This document shows positions 1-8,626 of a stretch of 34,467 nucleotides of DNA, piece after piece. Origin of the DNA: Nitratifractor sp. (GTDB lineage: Bacteria > Campylobacterota > Campylobacteria > Campylobacterales > Sulfurovaceae); assembly GCA_015488535.1 (NCBI GenBank), contig WFNP01000023.1:1-34467 (forward strand), in the 5' to 3' direction. Made by a program: the position numbers and the translations under genes. Positions within the stretch are counted from its first letter, which is position 1, and each line of letters opens with the position of its first letter. The notes under the pieces are model-generated. The model was not told where the DNA came from. It worked only from the letters and a program-made list of their open reading frames with translations, and searched no databases.

Positions 1-363
1 ATCATCATCAGTAAAGAATATACTGATAGAATATCTATAGAATTAATGTTAGAAAACAGTGGTTTATCACTCAGTATCTTCAAAAATATAGATGAAGCAA
101 TAGAATATTTACCTGATTCTGAAATATTAATAATCTGTTTGGATAATATAATAGAAAATATGAATAATATGAAATTATTGATAGAATATATATCCAACTA
201 CAATATGGAAAATAAAACAATAGGTTTGATAAGCAAACAAAATAATAATTTAATAGAAATAACAAAAATGACAGCTATAAAAAATATTTTAAAAAAACCT
301 ATAAATGCTGAACAGTTTTACAGAACATTAACTAATAATATTCTATTGGAAGAACATGAATAA
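1..363 (+). CDS. C-terminal part of a receiver-like domain protein (5' end outside window)
   Basis: The frame is open from base 1, so the gene starts upstream of the window. About 120 residues are visible. They resemble the body of a response-regulator receiver: a hydrophobic strand followed by an aspartate (ICLD), a later strand GLIS, and near the end a Lys-Lys-Pro where receivers carry the conserved Lys-Pro. It could be a stand-alone regulator or the last domain of a hybrid kinase; the N-terminus is needed to decide. An internal ATG at 46 would cut off the first strand, so it is unlikely to be the real start. The gene is rich in Ile, Asn and Lys and visibly more AT-rich than what follows. 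It overlaps the next gene by 8 bases, suggesting co-translation. The receiver assignment is by pattern only. Confidence 0.55.
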   Translation: MIISKEYTDRISIELMLENSGLSLSIFKNIDEAIEYLPDSEILIICLDNIIENMNNMKLLIEYISNYNMENKTIGLISKQNNNLIEITKMTAIKNILKKPINAEQFYRTLTNNILLEEHE

Positions 364-1294
364 ACAGATATTTACAAAAAAATATGCCTACGGATTGGAT
401 TTGGGTTCCAATACGCTAAGAGGGACTCTTTTGGAGTGTAAAAGTGGCAAATTTTTATCATCACATGAGAGTATCGTAAGAACAGCAGACGGTATCAGTG
501 AAAATGGTCTTATAAAAGAGACTACAAAAGAGAGAGTAATATCAGCTGTAAAAAAAGGCAAACAACTCATATCCAAATTTGGAAATCAAAATATAGCTGT
601 CAGAGCCGTCAGCACCGAAGCGGTAAGATTGGCTAAAAACGGAGCATCATTCCTCAAAGATATAGAGAGCATTACAGGTATAAGATTTGAGATAATAGAT
701 GGATATGAAGAGGCAAAATTGACTATGGAGGCAATAAGACACAGATTATCTATCATAGGATTAGATAACCAAAATATCATAGCCATAGATATAGGAGGAG
801 GCTCTACTGAGATAGGTATATATTCAAACGGCTCTTTTGATACAAAAAGCTTCAAAATCGGAATATTGACACTGTCTCAAAAATATAAAAGCATAGATAA
901 GCTAAAAGATGCTCTTGATTATGAATTGCAAAATTTAAAAGAGTTTGTTTTTTCCATAGACAAAACGATAAAAAAGAGTGCTGTATTTGTCGTAACTGCA
1001 GGAACTCCCACCACGGTAGAAGCATTAAAACAGGGTATGGATTATGATAATTATAATCCTGCAAAAATCAACGGAAATATTTTGAGTATGTCAGATATAG
1101 ATAAGGCATATGACAGACTGCAATTAATGACTCCAAATGAAGTAAGCAAAGCAGTAGGAGCAGGAAGAGAGGATCTGATACCGGTAGGTATTGAGATACT
1201 AAAAAGTATATATAAGATTTTGGATAGAGACAGTGCTATAGTAATAGATGACGGCTTGAGAGAAGGTGTAGCTATAAGCCTGTGCGGGAAGTAG
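356..1294 (+). CDS. Ppx/GppA family phosphatase (exopolyphosphatase/pppGpp phosphohydrolase)
   Basis: 312 residues in the actin-like ASKHA fold of the Ppx/GppA family, which hydrolyses polyphosphate ends and/or converts pppGpp to ppGpp. The phosphate-1 loop YGLDLGSNTLRG lies at residues 12-23. The segment DGYEEAKL near residue 115 carries the expected catalytic Glu, IAIDIGGGSTEIG follows near residue 142, and a C-terminal DDGLREGV is typical. The length is that of the short, single-module Ppx2/GppA type found in Campylobacterota, without the C-terminal HD domain of the long E. coli enzymes. Sequence alone does not tell Ppx from GppA activity. It overlaps the preceding receiver-like gene by 8 bases. 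A PiT phosphate transporter lies about 3 kb away on the other strand, but not in the same operon. Confidence 0.88.
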   Translation: MNKQIFTKKYAYGLDLGSNTLRGTLLECKSGKFLSSHESIVRTADGISENGLIKETTKERVISAVKKGKQLISKFGNQNIAVRAVSTEAVRLAKNGASFLKDIESITGIRFEIIDGYEEAKLTMEAIRHRLSIIGLDNQNIIAIDIGGGSTEIGIYSNGSFDTKSFKIGILTLSQKYKSIDKLKDALDYELQNLKEFVFSIDKTIKKSAVFVVTAGTPTTVEALKQGMDYDNYNPAKINGNILSMSDIDKAYDRLQLMTPNEVSKAVGAGREDLIPVGIEILKSIYKILDRDSAIVIDDGLREGVAISLCGK

Positions 1295-1360
1295 TTCAAA
1301 GAGACCTTTTTATGTTACAATCTTCATTTATAATAATAATAACAACAAGGCAGTTTTAAT

Positions 1361-2776
1361 ATGCAAATGAAAATATATGACTCGGTAAAAAAAGAAAAAG
1401 TACCTTTTATCCCTATCAAAGAGAAAGAAGCCACTATTTATGTGTGCGGTCCCACCGTATATGATGATGCACACCTAGGACATGCCAGAAGTGCATTGAG
1501 CTTTGATCTGCTCACACGCACACTAAGAGCCTTGGGATATCGTACCACAATGGCAAAAAACTTCACTGATATAGATGACAAAATTATCAAAAAGATGTCT
1601 CAAACAGGTATGGATCTGAGAGAACTTACCCAAATGTATATAGATAAGTATCTCTCTGAGATGGATGCTCTCAATGTACAAAGAGCCGATATAGAGCCAA
1701 AAGCGACTGAATCATTAGATGCCATAGAGAGTATGATAAGCAAATTATTAGAGAGTGGTTGTGCCTATAAAATAAGCAACGGCGATATCTATTTTGATAC
1801 ATCAAAGGACAGCTCATACGGATCTATTTCACACCTAAACAGAGATGAAAATGAAAATATCAGCAGAGTGTGTCACGCAGACGAAAAAAGAGACCCCAAA
1901 GATTTTGCACTATGGAAAGCCTGTAGCGGTGAAAATGATGTATGTTTCAACACATCCCTTGGTGAAGGCAGACCCGGATGGCATATAGAGTGTTCGGCTA
2001 TGATAGAGAAGCATTTCGAAGGAGATGAAAAATATACAATAGATATACACGGCGGAGGTGCAGACTTGCTCTTTCCTCACCATGAAAATGAAGCGGCACA
2101 AACAAGATGCTCTACAGGTCATGAGATAGCCAAATACTGGATGCACAACGGTTTTGTGCAAATAGATGGCGAGAAGATGAGTAAATCACTTGGCAACAGC
2201 TTTTTTCTAAAAGATGCCCTCTCTATCTATCCGGGAGAATTGTTGAGATTTTATCTAATCAGTGTGCATTACAGAAATGATTTTAATTTTAATGAAGTAG
2301 ATCTTCTCTCAGCGAAAAAGAGACTTGACAAACTCTATAGACTCAAGATGAGAGTGATGCCAACAAAAGCCTCTTGTGTCAATAAAGAATTTAAAAACAG
2401 TCTGCTTGGTGCAATGACAGATGATTTAAACAGCTCCAAAGCTCTATCTGTAGTAGATACAATGATTTCTGAGTCTAACGAAAAACTCGACAATGAGCCT
2501 AAAAACAAAGCTCTCAAAAAAGAGATAGCTGCCAATATAGAGTTTGTTGATACACTTTTGGGTTTTGGAAGCAGTGAGCCGTATGAGTGGTTTCAATATG
2601 GTATCAGCAATGAAGAGAGAGTAAAGATAGAGCAATTGATAGAAGAGAGAAATTTAGCAAAAAAAGAGAAAAACTATTCAAAAGCCGATGAAATCAGAGA
2701 TGAATTGAGTAAAATGGGGGTATCTCTAATGGATACAGCAGAGGGAACGAAATGGGAAAAGAGAGATAGTATATAA
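1361..2776 (+). CDS. cysS: Cysteinyl-tRNA synthetase
   Basis: 471 residues, a full-length class I aminoacyl-tRNA synthetase that charges tRNA-Cys in the cytoplasm. The N-terminal CGPTVYDDAHLGHARS (about residues 29-44) contains the first zinc cysteine and the HIGH-type motif as HLGH at 38-41. GRPGWHIECSAM holds the next zinc/substrate-binding residues, HGGGADLLFPHHENE follows, and EKMSKSLGNS is the KMSKS loop near residue 272. The C-terminal helical DALR-type region ends with a run typical of bacterial CysS. The ATG at 1361 has an AAGG about 10 bases upstream, a better fit than the ATG at 1367. A 66-base gap separates it from the phosphatase gene. Confidence 0.97.
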   Translation: MQMKIYDSVKKEKVPFIPIKEKEATIYVCGPTVYDDAHLGHARSALSFDLLTRTLRALGYRTTMAKNFTDIDDKIIKKMSQTGMDLRELTQMYIDKYLSEMDALNVQRADIEPKATESLDAIESMISKLLESGCAYKISNGDIYFDTSKDSSYGSISHLNRDENENISRVCHADEKRDPKDFALWKACSGENDVCFNTSLGEGRPGWHIECSAMIEKHFEGDEKYTIDIHGGGADLLFPHHENEAAQTRCSTGHEIAKYWMHNGFVQIDGEKMSKSLGNSFFLKDALSIYPGELLRFYLISVHYRNDFNFNEVDLLSAKKRLDKLYRLKMRVMPTKASCVNKEFKNSLLGAMTDDLNSSKALSVVDTMISESNEKLDNEPKNKALKKEIAANIEFVDTLLGFGSSEPYEWFQYGISNEERVKIEQLIEERNLAKKEKNYSKADEIRDELSKMGVSLMDTAEGTKWEKRDSI

Positions 2777-2871
2777 AATATCCAAACTATCCTGAATTTT
2801 ACTTTTATTTTTAAATAAGCGACTTTTAGATATAAATTCGGTATAGGTCGGGCTTTTATAAAAGGTGCGAT

Positions 2872-2877
2872 TATACT
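2872..2877 (+). promoter_or_regulatory. Possible -10 box of the HsrA/CosR-like regulator gene
   Basis: TATACT in an AT-rich stretch about 20 bases before the start codon at 2898, followed by an AGGCAGG ribosome-binding site. No good -35 is visible, which is usual for Campylobacterota sigma-70 promoters. The assignment rests on position and hexamer match only. Confidence 0.35.
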
Positions 2878-2897
2878 TTTAGGTAGGATAGGCAGGA

Positions 2898-3557
2898 ATG
2901 AGGATATTAACAGTAGGTTTCGACGAATCTTTCGCCAAAGAAGTGGAGAGGGAGATTGGTAAATATTTTATCTGTATCGTCGATAGTGCTATTGACCTCT
3001 ATGATGCCAGTAATTTTACATATTTCAGACACTATGAGCTTATTATTATAGTAGATGAAGGTATAAGATTCTCTCTTGAGAGATATGTCAATGAGATAAA
3101 GAAAAAGAAAAAAGAGACCAAAATAATACTTCTAACAGAGAGACCCGAAGAGCAAAGAGCCTTTTTTGCTCTTGGTGTAGATGATGTCATTTACAATCAT
3201 ATATATGAACCGGATTTAATAGCTGCAAGAGTCTTGGCAAATATGCGTAATCTCTATGGCACAAAAATCAATATAGACAAACTCTGTATAGATATCAAAA
3301 ACAAAAAAATAGAATATGACGATAAAATAATCTCTCTTAATGGTAAAACTTTTGATATTTTGGCATATTTAGCACTGAGAAAGCAGAGAGTATTTAGTAA
3401 AGATGAGATCATAAATGCCCTCTGGGAAGAGCCTGAATATGTCAGTGACAATACTGTAGAAGTGGCTATCAATCAGATAAGAAAACGACTTAAAAATATC
3501 CTCGGTTTTCAGGTGATACATACAGTCCGAAGAAGAGGATACAAATTCTCTTATTAG
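2898..3557 (+). CDS. Orphan atypical OmpR-family response regulator, HsrA/CosR-like
   Basis: 219 residues: a degenerate receiver (1-115) and a winged-helix DNA-binding domain (about 122-219). The C-terminal stretch ALWEEPEYVSDNTVEVAINQ and the ending TVRRRGYKF closely resemble, from memory, Helicobacter HsrA (HP1043) and Campylobacter CosR, essential orphan regulators of redox and growth genes. The receiver lacks phosphorylation chemistry: the phospho-acceptor position (HYELIIIVDEG) is Val52, with an Asp only one residue later; the acidic pair after strand 1 is missing (TVGFDE); and the conserved Lys is Asn100. A phosphorylation-independent mode is therefore expected. No kinase gene is adjacent. 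The start ATG follows an AGGCAGG site. Downstream lies a strong bidirectional terminator. Confidence 0.85.
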   Translation: MRILTVGFDESFAKEVEREIGKYFICIVDSAIDLYDASNFTYFRHYELIIIVDEGIRFSLERYVNEIKKKKKETKIILLTERPEEQRAFFALGVDDVIYNHIYEPDLIAARVLANMRNLYGTKINIDKLCIDIKNKKIEYDDKIISLNGKTFDILAYLALRKQRVFSKDEIINALWEEPEYVSDNTVEVAINQIRKRLKNILGFQVIHTVRRRGYKFSY

Positions 3558-3638
3558 ATTACATATCTTATAATTAAACAAATGTGAGTCTCTTTTAAGC
3601 CTAATATTTTTAGATAAGTAAATAATCTATATCTGGGA

Positions 3639-3740
3639 TGGGGTAGCCCCACTTCTTTTGAAGCTCATCTTTTTTATGGGGCTAAAGCCCCATAAAAAAG
3701 TAAATCGCACTTAAACAAAGTTATATGCGTAACATCAGTT
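3639..3740. repeat. Intergenic hairpin repeat block, copy A
   Basis: A short hairpin TGGGG-TAG-CCCCA (3639-3651) is followed by CTTC-TTTT-GAAG, then by a 14-bp stem around TGGGGCTAAAGCCCCA (3677-3692). The stretch 3697-3722 matches 31701-31726 at 22 of 26 positions. The block ends with ATGCGTAACATCAGTT (3725-3740), whose reverse complement recurs at 31787-31802 with one mismatch. The 16-base hairpin core is identical to the one at 31677-31692. No open reading frame lies inside. It looks like a short interspersed repeat (REP/MITE type) that also serves as a terminator here. Confidence 0.7.
3670..3699. terminator. Bidirectional rho-independent terminator
   Basis: A perfect 14-bp inverted repeat with a two-base AA loop: six T, then ATGGGGCT, then AGCCCCAT and six A. 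The GC-rich core with a T-run on either strand is the classical bidirectional form. It sits between the convergent regulator gene (ends 3557) and the phosphate transporter gene (ends 3754 on the minus strand), where such a terminator is expected. Confidence 0.85.
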
Positions 3741-3753
3741 AATTGTCTTTCTA

Positions 3754-5337
3754 TCAAAGCATTACACCCTTGATAATGTAGAATATCAAGGCAGATACAA
3801 CCGCAGCCGCAGGGACAGTAATAAGCCATGCAGCGATAATTTTATTTACGGCACTTCTTTTTACATATTTGGTTTTATATACTCTCTTGAGAGCTTTTGA
3901 CTCTTTTTTGAGTTCTTTTTCATATACATCTATTACATCAAACAGTTGTATAATCCTCTCATAATCCTCTTGTGTTTTATTTTCAATTTTTTCCAGTAAT
4001 TCAAGCTCTTTTTTACTCTTTTCCAAATCCTGCTTGATTTTTTCAATCCTTGCTTTCTCTTCTTCTATTCTAAATTCGAGTCTTTGGGTTCTATCAAGCC
4101 ACTCTCTCAAAAATCCTACACCAAATACTCCACCAAGTGCAATATGGGTAGAACTCACCGGCAATCCAAGCTGAGAAGCGATTATTACTGTAATAGCAGC
4201 TGCCAAAGCGATAGAAAAAGCTCTGACCTGGTCAAGCTCTGTAATTTCACTACCTACTGTTTTGATTAATTTTGGTCCATATAGGGCTAATCCCAAAGAT
4301 ATACCCAATGCTCCAATTACCATCACCCACAGAGGAATAGAGGCTTTTGTAGATATGGCATTATGCATCAATGCATCATATATACCGGCAAGTGGTCCTA
4401 CAGCGTTTGCCACATCGTTGGCTCCGTGTGCAAAGCTAAGAAGAGCTGCAGAGAAAATCAGAGGTATTGTAAAAAGTTTGTTTACATCTGTTCTTTCTTC
4501 TCCCATATTCTGCTCATACTTTTTCAATGCACCCTTGACCGCTACAAAGACCAATCCTGCACCTATTAAACCTATAATAGCAGAGATAGAGAATGGAACT
4601 TTTATAATATGTTTGAAGCCTTTCATAATAATATATGTCAAAAATGCCCAAGCCATTATGGATACATACAGAGGTACCAATTTCATAGCAGAGTGTTTCA
4701 TATCATCTTTGTAAATGATACTCTTTTTGATTGAAAACAGAAATAATGCTGCTATCATTCCTCCCAAAATAGGAGATATTACCCAACTTGCTGCAATTTT
4801 CCCCATAGTCCCCCATGACACAATAGAAAAGCTTCCAGCAGCCGCAATACCTCCACCCATAACACCACCTACGATTGAGTGAGTTGTAGATACGGGTGCT
4901 TTGAGATATGTAGCTAAATTTAGCCAAAGAGCCGCTGCCAAAAGAGCCGCTGTCATTGCCCATACAAAATATTCAGGGTGTGCAAAAGCATGAGGGTCGA
5001 TGATTCCTTTTTTGATAGTGCCTGTTACATCTGCTCCTGCTATCAAAGCTCCTGCTGATTCAAATATGGCAGCTATCATTATAGCTCCCATCATTGTCAA
5101 GGCTTTTGAGCCAACAGCAGGTCCTACATTGTTGGCTACATCATTGGCACCTATATTCATAGCCATATAGGCTCCAAACAGTGCTGCAATTCCTAAAAAC
5201 GGATTACCAGGAATTTTATTCCATGTAGCTATCAACACCAAAGCCATAAAGACAAGAGAGAGTCCAAGTCTCATAAAATCACCCCGACTCTTTTTCTCAG
5301 CCTTTTTTTGCATTTTTTGGAAAGTATTTATTTCCAT
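3754..5337 (-). CDS. pit: PiT family inorganic phosphate transporter
   Basis: 527 residues, a polytopic inner-membrane protein importing phosphate as a metal-phosphate complex driven by the proton motive force (sodium in some members). The two inverted halves each carry the family signature: GANDVANNVGP near residue 63 and HGANDVANAVGPL near residue 312. The motif PVSTTHSIVGG and its second-half counterpart PVSSTHIALGG are also present. The long charged segment at about residues 418-480, rich in Glu, Lys and Leu, looks like a coiled coil in a cytoplasmic loop before the final membrane helix; many bacterial Pit proteins are shorter here. The start ATG is preceded by AAAGGAGATAGAGG. It lies 217 bases downstream of a gene of unknown function on the same strand and probably has its own promoter in that gap. 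Confidence 0.93.
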   Translation of the reverse strand: MEINTFQKMQKKAEKKSRGDFMRLGLSLVFMALVLIATWNKIPGNPFLGIAALFGAYMAMNIGANDVANNVGPAVGSKALTMMGAIMIAAIFESAGALIAGADVTGTIKKGIIDPHAFAHPEYFVWAMTAALLAAALWLNLATYLKAPVSTTHSIVGGVMGGGIAAAGSFSIVSWGTMGKIAASWVISPILGGMIAALFLFSIKKSIIYKDDMKHSAMKLVPLYVSIMAWAFLTYIIMKGFKHIIKVPFSISAIIGLIGAGLVFVAVKGALKKYEQNMGEERTDVNKLFTIPLIFSAALLSFAHGANDVANAVGPLAGIYDALMHNAISTKASIPLWVMVIGALGISLGLALYGPKLIKTVGSEITELDQVRAFSIALAAAITVIIASQLGLPVSSTHIALGGVFGVGFLREWLDRTQRLEFRIEEEKARIEKIKQDLEKSKKELELLEKIENKTQEDYERIIQLFDVIDVYEKELKKESKALKRVYKTKYVKRSAVNKIIAAWLITVPAAAVVSALIFYIIKGVML

Positions 5338-5554
5338 ACCTCTATCTCCTTTGAGTATAGTTTAAGATACAAATAGTCTGTAAAATTACTATTTATGAAG
5401 TGATATTATCCTATTTATAATTAAGGTTTAGTATCTGACAGAAGAAGAAAAGAGTTTAATTATACAGATATCTAAAATTATAATATTACACAATAAGCAA
5501 AGATTTTGTTTTATCATAGTGAAGAGGCAGAAGAGACTACCTTCAGAGTGAGAG
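5338..5554 (-). other. Intergenic gap upstream of the phosphate transporter gene
   Basis: 217 AT-rich bases without a credible gene. Read on the minus strand it contains AGGATAATAT, a possible -10 region, before the ribosome-binding site AAAGGAGATAGAGG. No convincing Pho box, palindrome or RNA gene was seen. Confidence 0.4.
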
Positions 5555-6148
5555 TTATTTTCTGTTTGTATTAAATATACCTACTATTTGACCATCTTTG
5601 TTATCAAAGCTCAAAGTAGCGTCCATCGGTGGTTTATGGTCTCTAAGAATTGTTATAAGATGAGACAGTGTAAGCCCAAAGTTATTGACTGCATTAAACT
5701 CCAGTTTTTCTATATGAGAGTGAGTCAATTTGTCTGCCAGTTTCTCAAGCATACATTTATATACAAGTTCGTTTGTAATATACTGTAGATAGTAATTTGT
5801 CATTATCTTGATATTACCAAGATACGCTCTTTTCTCATCAGCACCTAAAGAGGTAGATTCATTGACAATTTTTTCAAGCTCTTTTATCAACTCTTCAGTT
5901 TTTTTTACTCTCTCTTCAGATAGTTTTTCTATATCATCACAGTAGTGTTTGACTTTCTCCAGTATCTGAGAATCACTCAGACTCTTCATATTCGTATCCA
6001 ATACGATTACTCCGCTCTCTTTATCCTCTATCTGCTCCAAAATCCTCAAAGCAGGTTCAATAAATGTATATCTGTCAGGTTTACTCTGATCAAAGCTTAC
6101 TCCGTGTTGTGAAACTACCGGTTTGGCACCTACATATTTGATTTTCAT
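5555..6148 (-). CDS. Unknown protein with central coiled coil
   Basis: 197 residues, not recognised. There is no signal peptide or membrane segment, so it is probably cytoplasmic. The N-terminus MKIKYVGAKPVVSQHGVSFD looks like a short beta unit. Residues about 65-110 are rich in Glu, Lys and Leu and likely helical or coiled coil. The C-terminus (LSFDNKDGQIVGIFNTNRK) returns to beta character. It starts 13 bases after the MFS gene with a clear GGAG site and is the last gene of the ilvE/SPFH-side run before the phosphate transporter. The two neighbours give no firm clue to function. Confidence 0.7.
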   Translation of the reverse strand: MKIKYVGAKPVVSQHGVSFDQSKPDRYTFIEPALRILEQIEDKESGVIVLDTNMKSLSDSQILEKVKHYCDDIEKLSEERVKKTEELIKELEKIVNESTSLGADEKRAYLGNIKIMTNYYLQYITNELVYKCMLEKLADKLTHSHIEKLEFNAVNNFGLTLSHLITILRDHKPPMDATLSFDNKDGQIVGIFNTNRK

Positions 6149-6161
6149 TTTTACTCCTTTT

Positions 6162-7391
6162 TTATTGATTAGACTCTTTTTTTGTCATATACTCTCCAAG
6201 TATTGTAGCAAATATTATGCCCAAAAAGAGTGTAACAGATGATATTAAATAAATTGATGCATAGCCTGTATATTCCAGTATATAACCTCCAAGAATTGGG
6301 AAAAACAGTCCAAATGAAACCAGCGTGGATTGAATAGCTACATATACAGGTCTTTTATCTTCCGGAGCTATCTCAATAACCAGATTCATATCAGCATTTC
6401 TAAAGCCGTCTATTCCCATACCAAAGAGCATAAAAATAAGTGCATAACTTACGGCACTCTTTGCAAACAGAGCGATAATAAAAGAGAGCATCATCAAGAA
6501 GTAGGCAGTTTTTAGCATCTTGATATAGTTGTGTCCAAACTTACGCCATATAAAGAAGTTGCCTGTGATACTGCCAAACATTTGAACAGTAATAAATCCA
6601 CCTACCATCCAGCCGCTAAGCTCTACACTCTCTTTGGCTTTAAGTATCACAAAAGGCAGAGCAAACAGATGTGCATACCCCAGTAGTGATACAATGATTT
6701 GAAGTCTGAGCCTTTTATCCTGTATCAAAAATCCGATAGCATTTTTCAAAAACTTGCCAAAGCTCTCTTCCCGTTTTCTTACACTCTTTTTAGCACTCTC
6801 TTCAATAGTGCCAAATGCTACAAATCCAGGCAACATAATAAAAGCACTCAGCATAAACAGATATGCATAGCTTTGGGGAGCTTCAAAATGTTGCAATACA
6901 TAACCGGCAACTATACCGCTGAGCAGTGAGCCTATGGCAGATACGAGCTGTCTTTCTGCCATTGTCTTGCCTCTTTGCTCTTTTGTGAAGGATTTTGCTA
7001 TTATCTCTTTGAAATATATTCCGCCAAATCCGGCTGAGAATGAAAAGAAAAAGAGTCCTACACCTATCAGCCAGAGTGTGAGAGTGTGACTCTTCTCACC
7101 TACAGTGATAATGGCTACACCTATTAAAAACCATGACAGAAATCTAAAGAAAAATACCCATCTAAGCAGAGGCAAAACCCTCTCATAGCTTTGGGCATAA
7201 AATGCAGCAAAGAGTTGCACCACTATTGCTCCACCTCTAAGAAGAGAAGCAAATAAACCGACTATCGGCATACTTGAGCTGAAATGGTGGACAATCAGAG
7301 GCAATATTGTAGAAGGCTCTGCCACACCGATTCCCAAAGAGAGAAAAAAGCCGTGAAGGGCATTTTTAATATTATTTATTTTATATGACAT
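6162..7391 (-). CDS. MFS transporter of unknown substrate
   Basis: 409 residues with about 12 hydrophobic segments in two halves separated by a charged loop (about residues 195-215, rich in Lys, Arg and Glu), the layout of a major facilitator superfamily permease. The loop after helix 2 is short and lacks a clear copy of the usual G-x-x-x-D-R/K motif. The C-terminal half has MLFGMGIDGFRNADMNLVIE and ends in a charged tail. The start lies just past the stop of the upstream DUF4015 gene (TGATATG arrangement), so translation is probably coupled. No substrate can be named. Confidence 0.8.
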   Translation of the reverse strand: MSYKINNIKNALHGFFLSLGIGVAEPSTILPLIVHHFSSSMPIVGLFASLLRGGAIVVQLFAAFYAQSYERVLPLLRWVFFFRFLSWFLIGVAIITVGEKSHTLTLWLIGVGLFFFSFSAGFGGIYFKEIIAKSFTKEQRGKTMAERQLVSAIGSLLSGIVAGYVLQHFEAPQSYAYLFMLSAFIMLPGFVAFGTIEESAKKSVRKREESFGKFLKNAIGFLIQDKRLRLQIIVSLLGYAHLFALPFVILKAKESVELSGWMVGGFITVQMFGSITGNFFIWRKFGHNYIKMLKTAYFLMMLSFIIALFAKSAVSYALIFMLFGMGIDGFRNADMNLVIEIAPEDKRPVYVAIQSTLVSFGLFFPILGGYILEYTGYASIYLISSVTLFLGIIFATILGEYMTKKESNQ

Positions 7392-7392
7392 A

Positions 7393-8616
7393 TCAATTTC
7401 TCAAGATATCTAATGGTGAATTATCACTATTTTCTATCGGTATATTTTTATAATGGATTTTTTTATGTCTTTTCTTGGTCACTTTTTGGCTGTTCTTTGT
7501 TTTATAATTTTTGATTACACCTTTGTAACTGTATCTATTGACTATTTTAAACAGTTTCTCATCGATATAGCTGTATCTGCTTGAGGGATTCCACATCATC
7601 CACCCTGATGTGCCATAATCTATAGTCGCTTTAATTTGTGCAGCTATTGCACTGTGAGTATAGGCTCTTCTGTCAAAGGCATAATCTCTAAAGGATTGAA
7701 GCCATGGTCTGAATTTATAGTGAGATACTCTTCTTCCTGCTATATCAAGACTACCTTTTACAATCCTGTATGGATTTGCTGCCGGATTTTTCAATCCCAT
7801 TGTCCCCCTGTAGTATCCGGAAGGGTATAACATTGGACATATATAATCCACATATGGTGCAATATTTTCCAATACCTGACCTATATGCAAATCATTTCTG
7901 TTCCATAATACATATCCGAATATATCTACTGAGATTTTGACTCCGTAAGCTCTGAGAGAACTGTCAGCTTCAGCCAAAAAGCTCTCAATTGCTCTTACTC
8001 TCCTGCTTTGGCTGTTGCTACTCTCAGAACCCAATCCTTTTCTAGCCGGAAATCTGATATAGTCAAAGTTTATCTCATCAAAACCGTATCTGGCTACCTC
8101 CTGAGCAATTTTGAGCGTATATCTTTTACCGGCTTGGCTCTCTGGGTCTATCCATCTGCCACCGTCTCTTTCTCTCCATACTCTGCCACTTCTTGTTTTG
8201 ATTGCTCTTGAGGGATACCGTAATGCCTGTCTGTTATCCTTAAATACTGCTATTCTGGCGATTGTATAAATTCCCTGTCTTTTTAGATAAGATAGATAGC
8301 TTTTTAGATTTTTTATTGTGCTTCTTCTACATGCACCGGTAGCTAATACCTCAGGAATTGAGCTATGGTATGTCAGATATCCCTGAACATCTTTGATATC
8401 AATTACAAAAGCATTGACAGGTGTCCTTCTAGCTATGGATACAGCCCTTCTAAATGCCGAATTTTCCGGTTTGGCTGCATATATGTTGAGATACAAGGCT
8501 CTGATTTTACTTCTGTCGGTAAAACTGTAATTGTCTAATGATTTTACTGCCTCAATAGGTGTATCAGCATACAGAGATATAAAAGAGAGCAGTATAAAAA
8601 AGATCTTTTTCAACAT
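7393..8616 (-). CDS. Exported putative glycoside hydrolase, DUF4015 family
   Basis: 407 residues with a Sec signal peptide (MLKKIFFILLSFISLYA, cleavage probably before DT). The body is a TIM-barrel-like putative glycoside hydrolase (DUF4015). Visible family features are VIDIKDVQGYLTY, YTIARIAVFKD, GRWIDPESQ, the conserved YGFDEINFDYIRFP with acidic residues at the strand end, VSVDIFGY-type and ICPMLYPSGYY segments, and a late SGWMMWNPSSRYS. The substrate is unknown for this family; a cell-wall or surface polysaccharide is plausible because the protein is exported. The Lys- and His-rich C-terminal tail (about residues 365-390) is likely disordered. The gene is tightly packed between hisIE (10-base gap) and the MFS gene (1 base). 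Confidence 0.82.
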   Translation of the reverse strand: MLKKIFFILLSFISLYADTPIEAVKSLDNYSFTDRSKIRALYLNIYAAKPENSAFRRAVSIARRTPVNAFVIDIKDVQGYLTYHSSIPEVLATGACRRSTIKNLKSYLSYLKRQGIYTIARIAVFKDNRQALRYPSRAIKTRSGRVWRERDGGRWIDPESQAGKRYTLKIAQEVARYGFDEINFDYIRFPARKGLGSESSNSQSRRVRAIESFLAEADSSLRAYGVKISVDIFGYVLWNRNDLHIGQVLENIAPYVDYICPMLYPSGYYRGTMGLKNPAANPYRIVKGSLDIAGRRVSHYKFRPWLQSFRDYAFDRRAYTHSAIAAQIKATIDYGTSGWMMWNPSSRYSYIDEKLFKIVNRYSYKGVIKNYKTKNSQKVTKKRHKKIHYKNIPIENSDNSPLDILRN

Positions 8617-8626
8617 AGATGTCCTG

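Noticed and set aside
4262-4714. 150-residue open frame on the plus strand opposite the phosphate transporter gene
   Set aside because: It is antisense to conserved membrane segments of the transporter and shows no domain of its own or ribosome-binding site.
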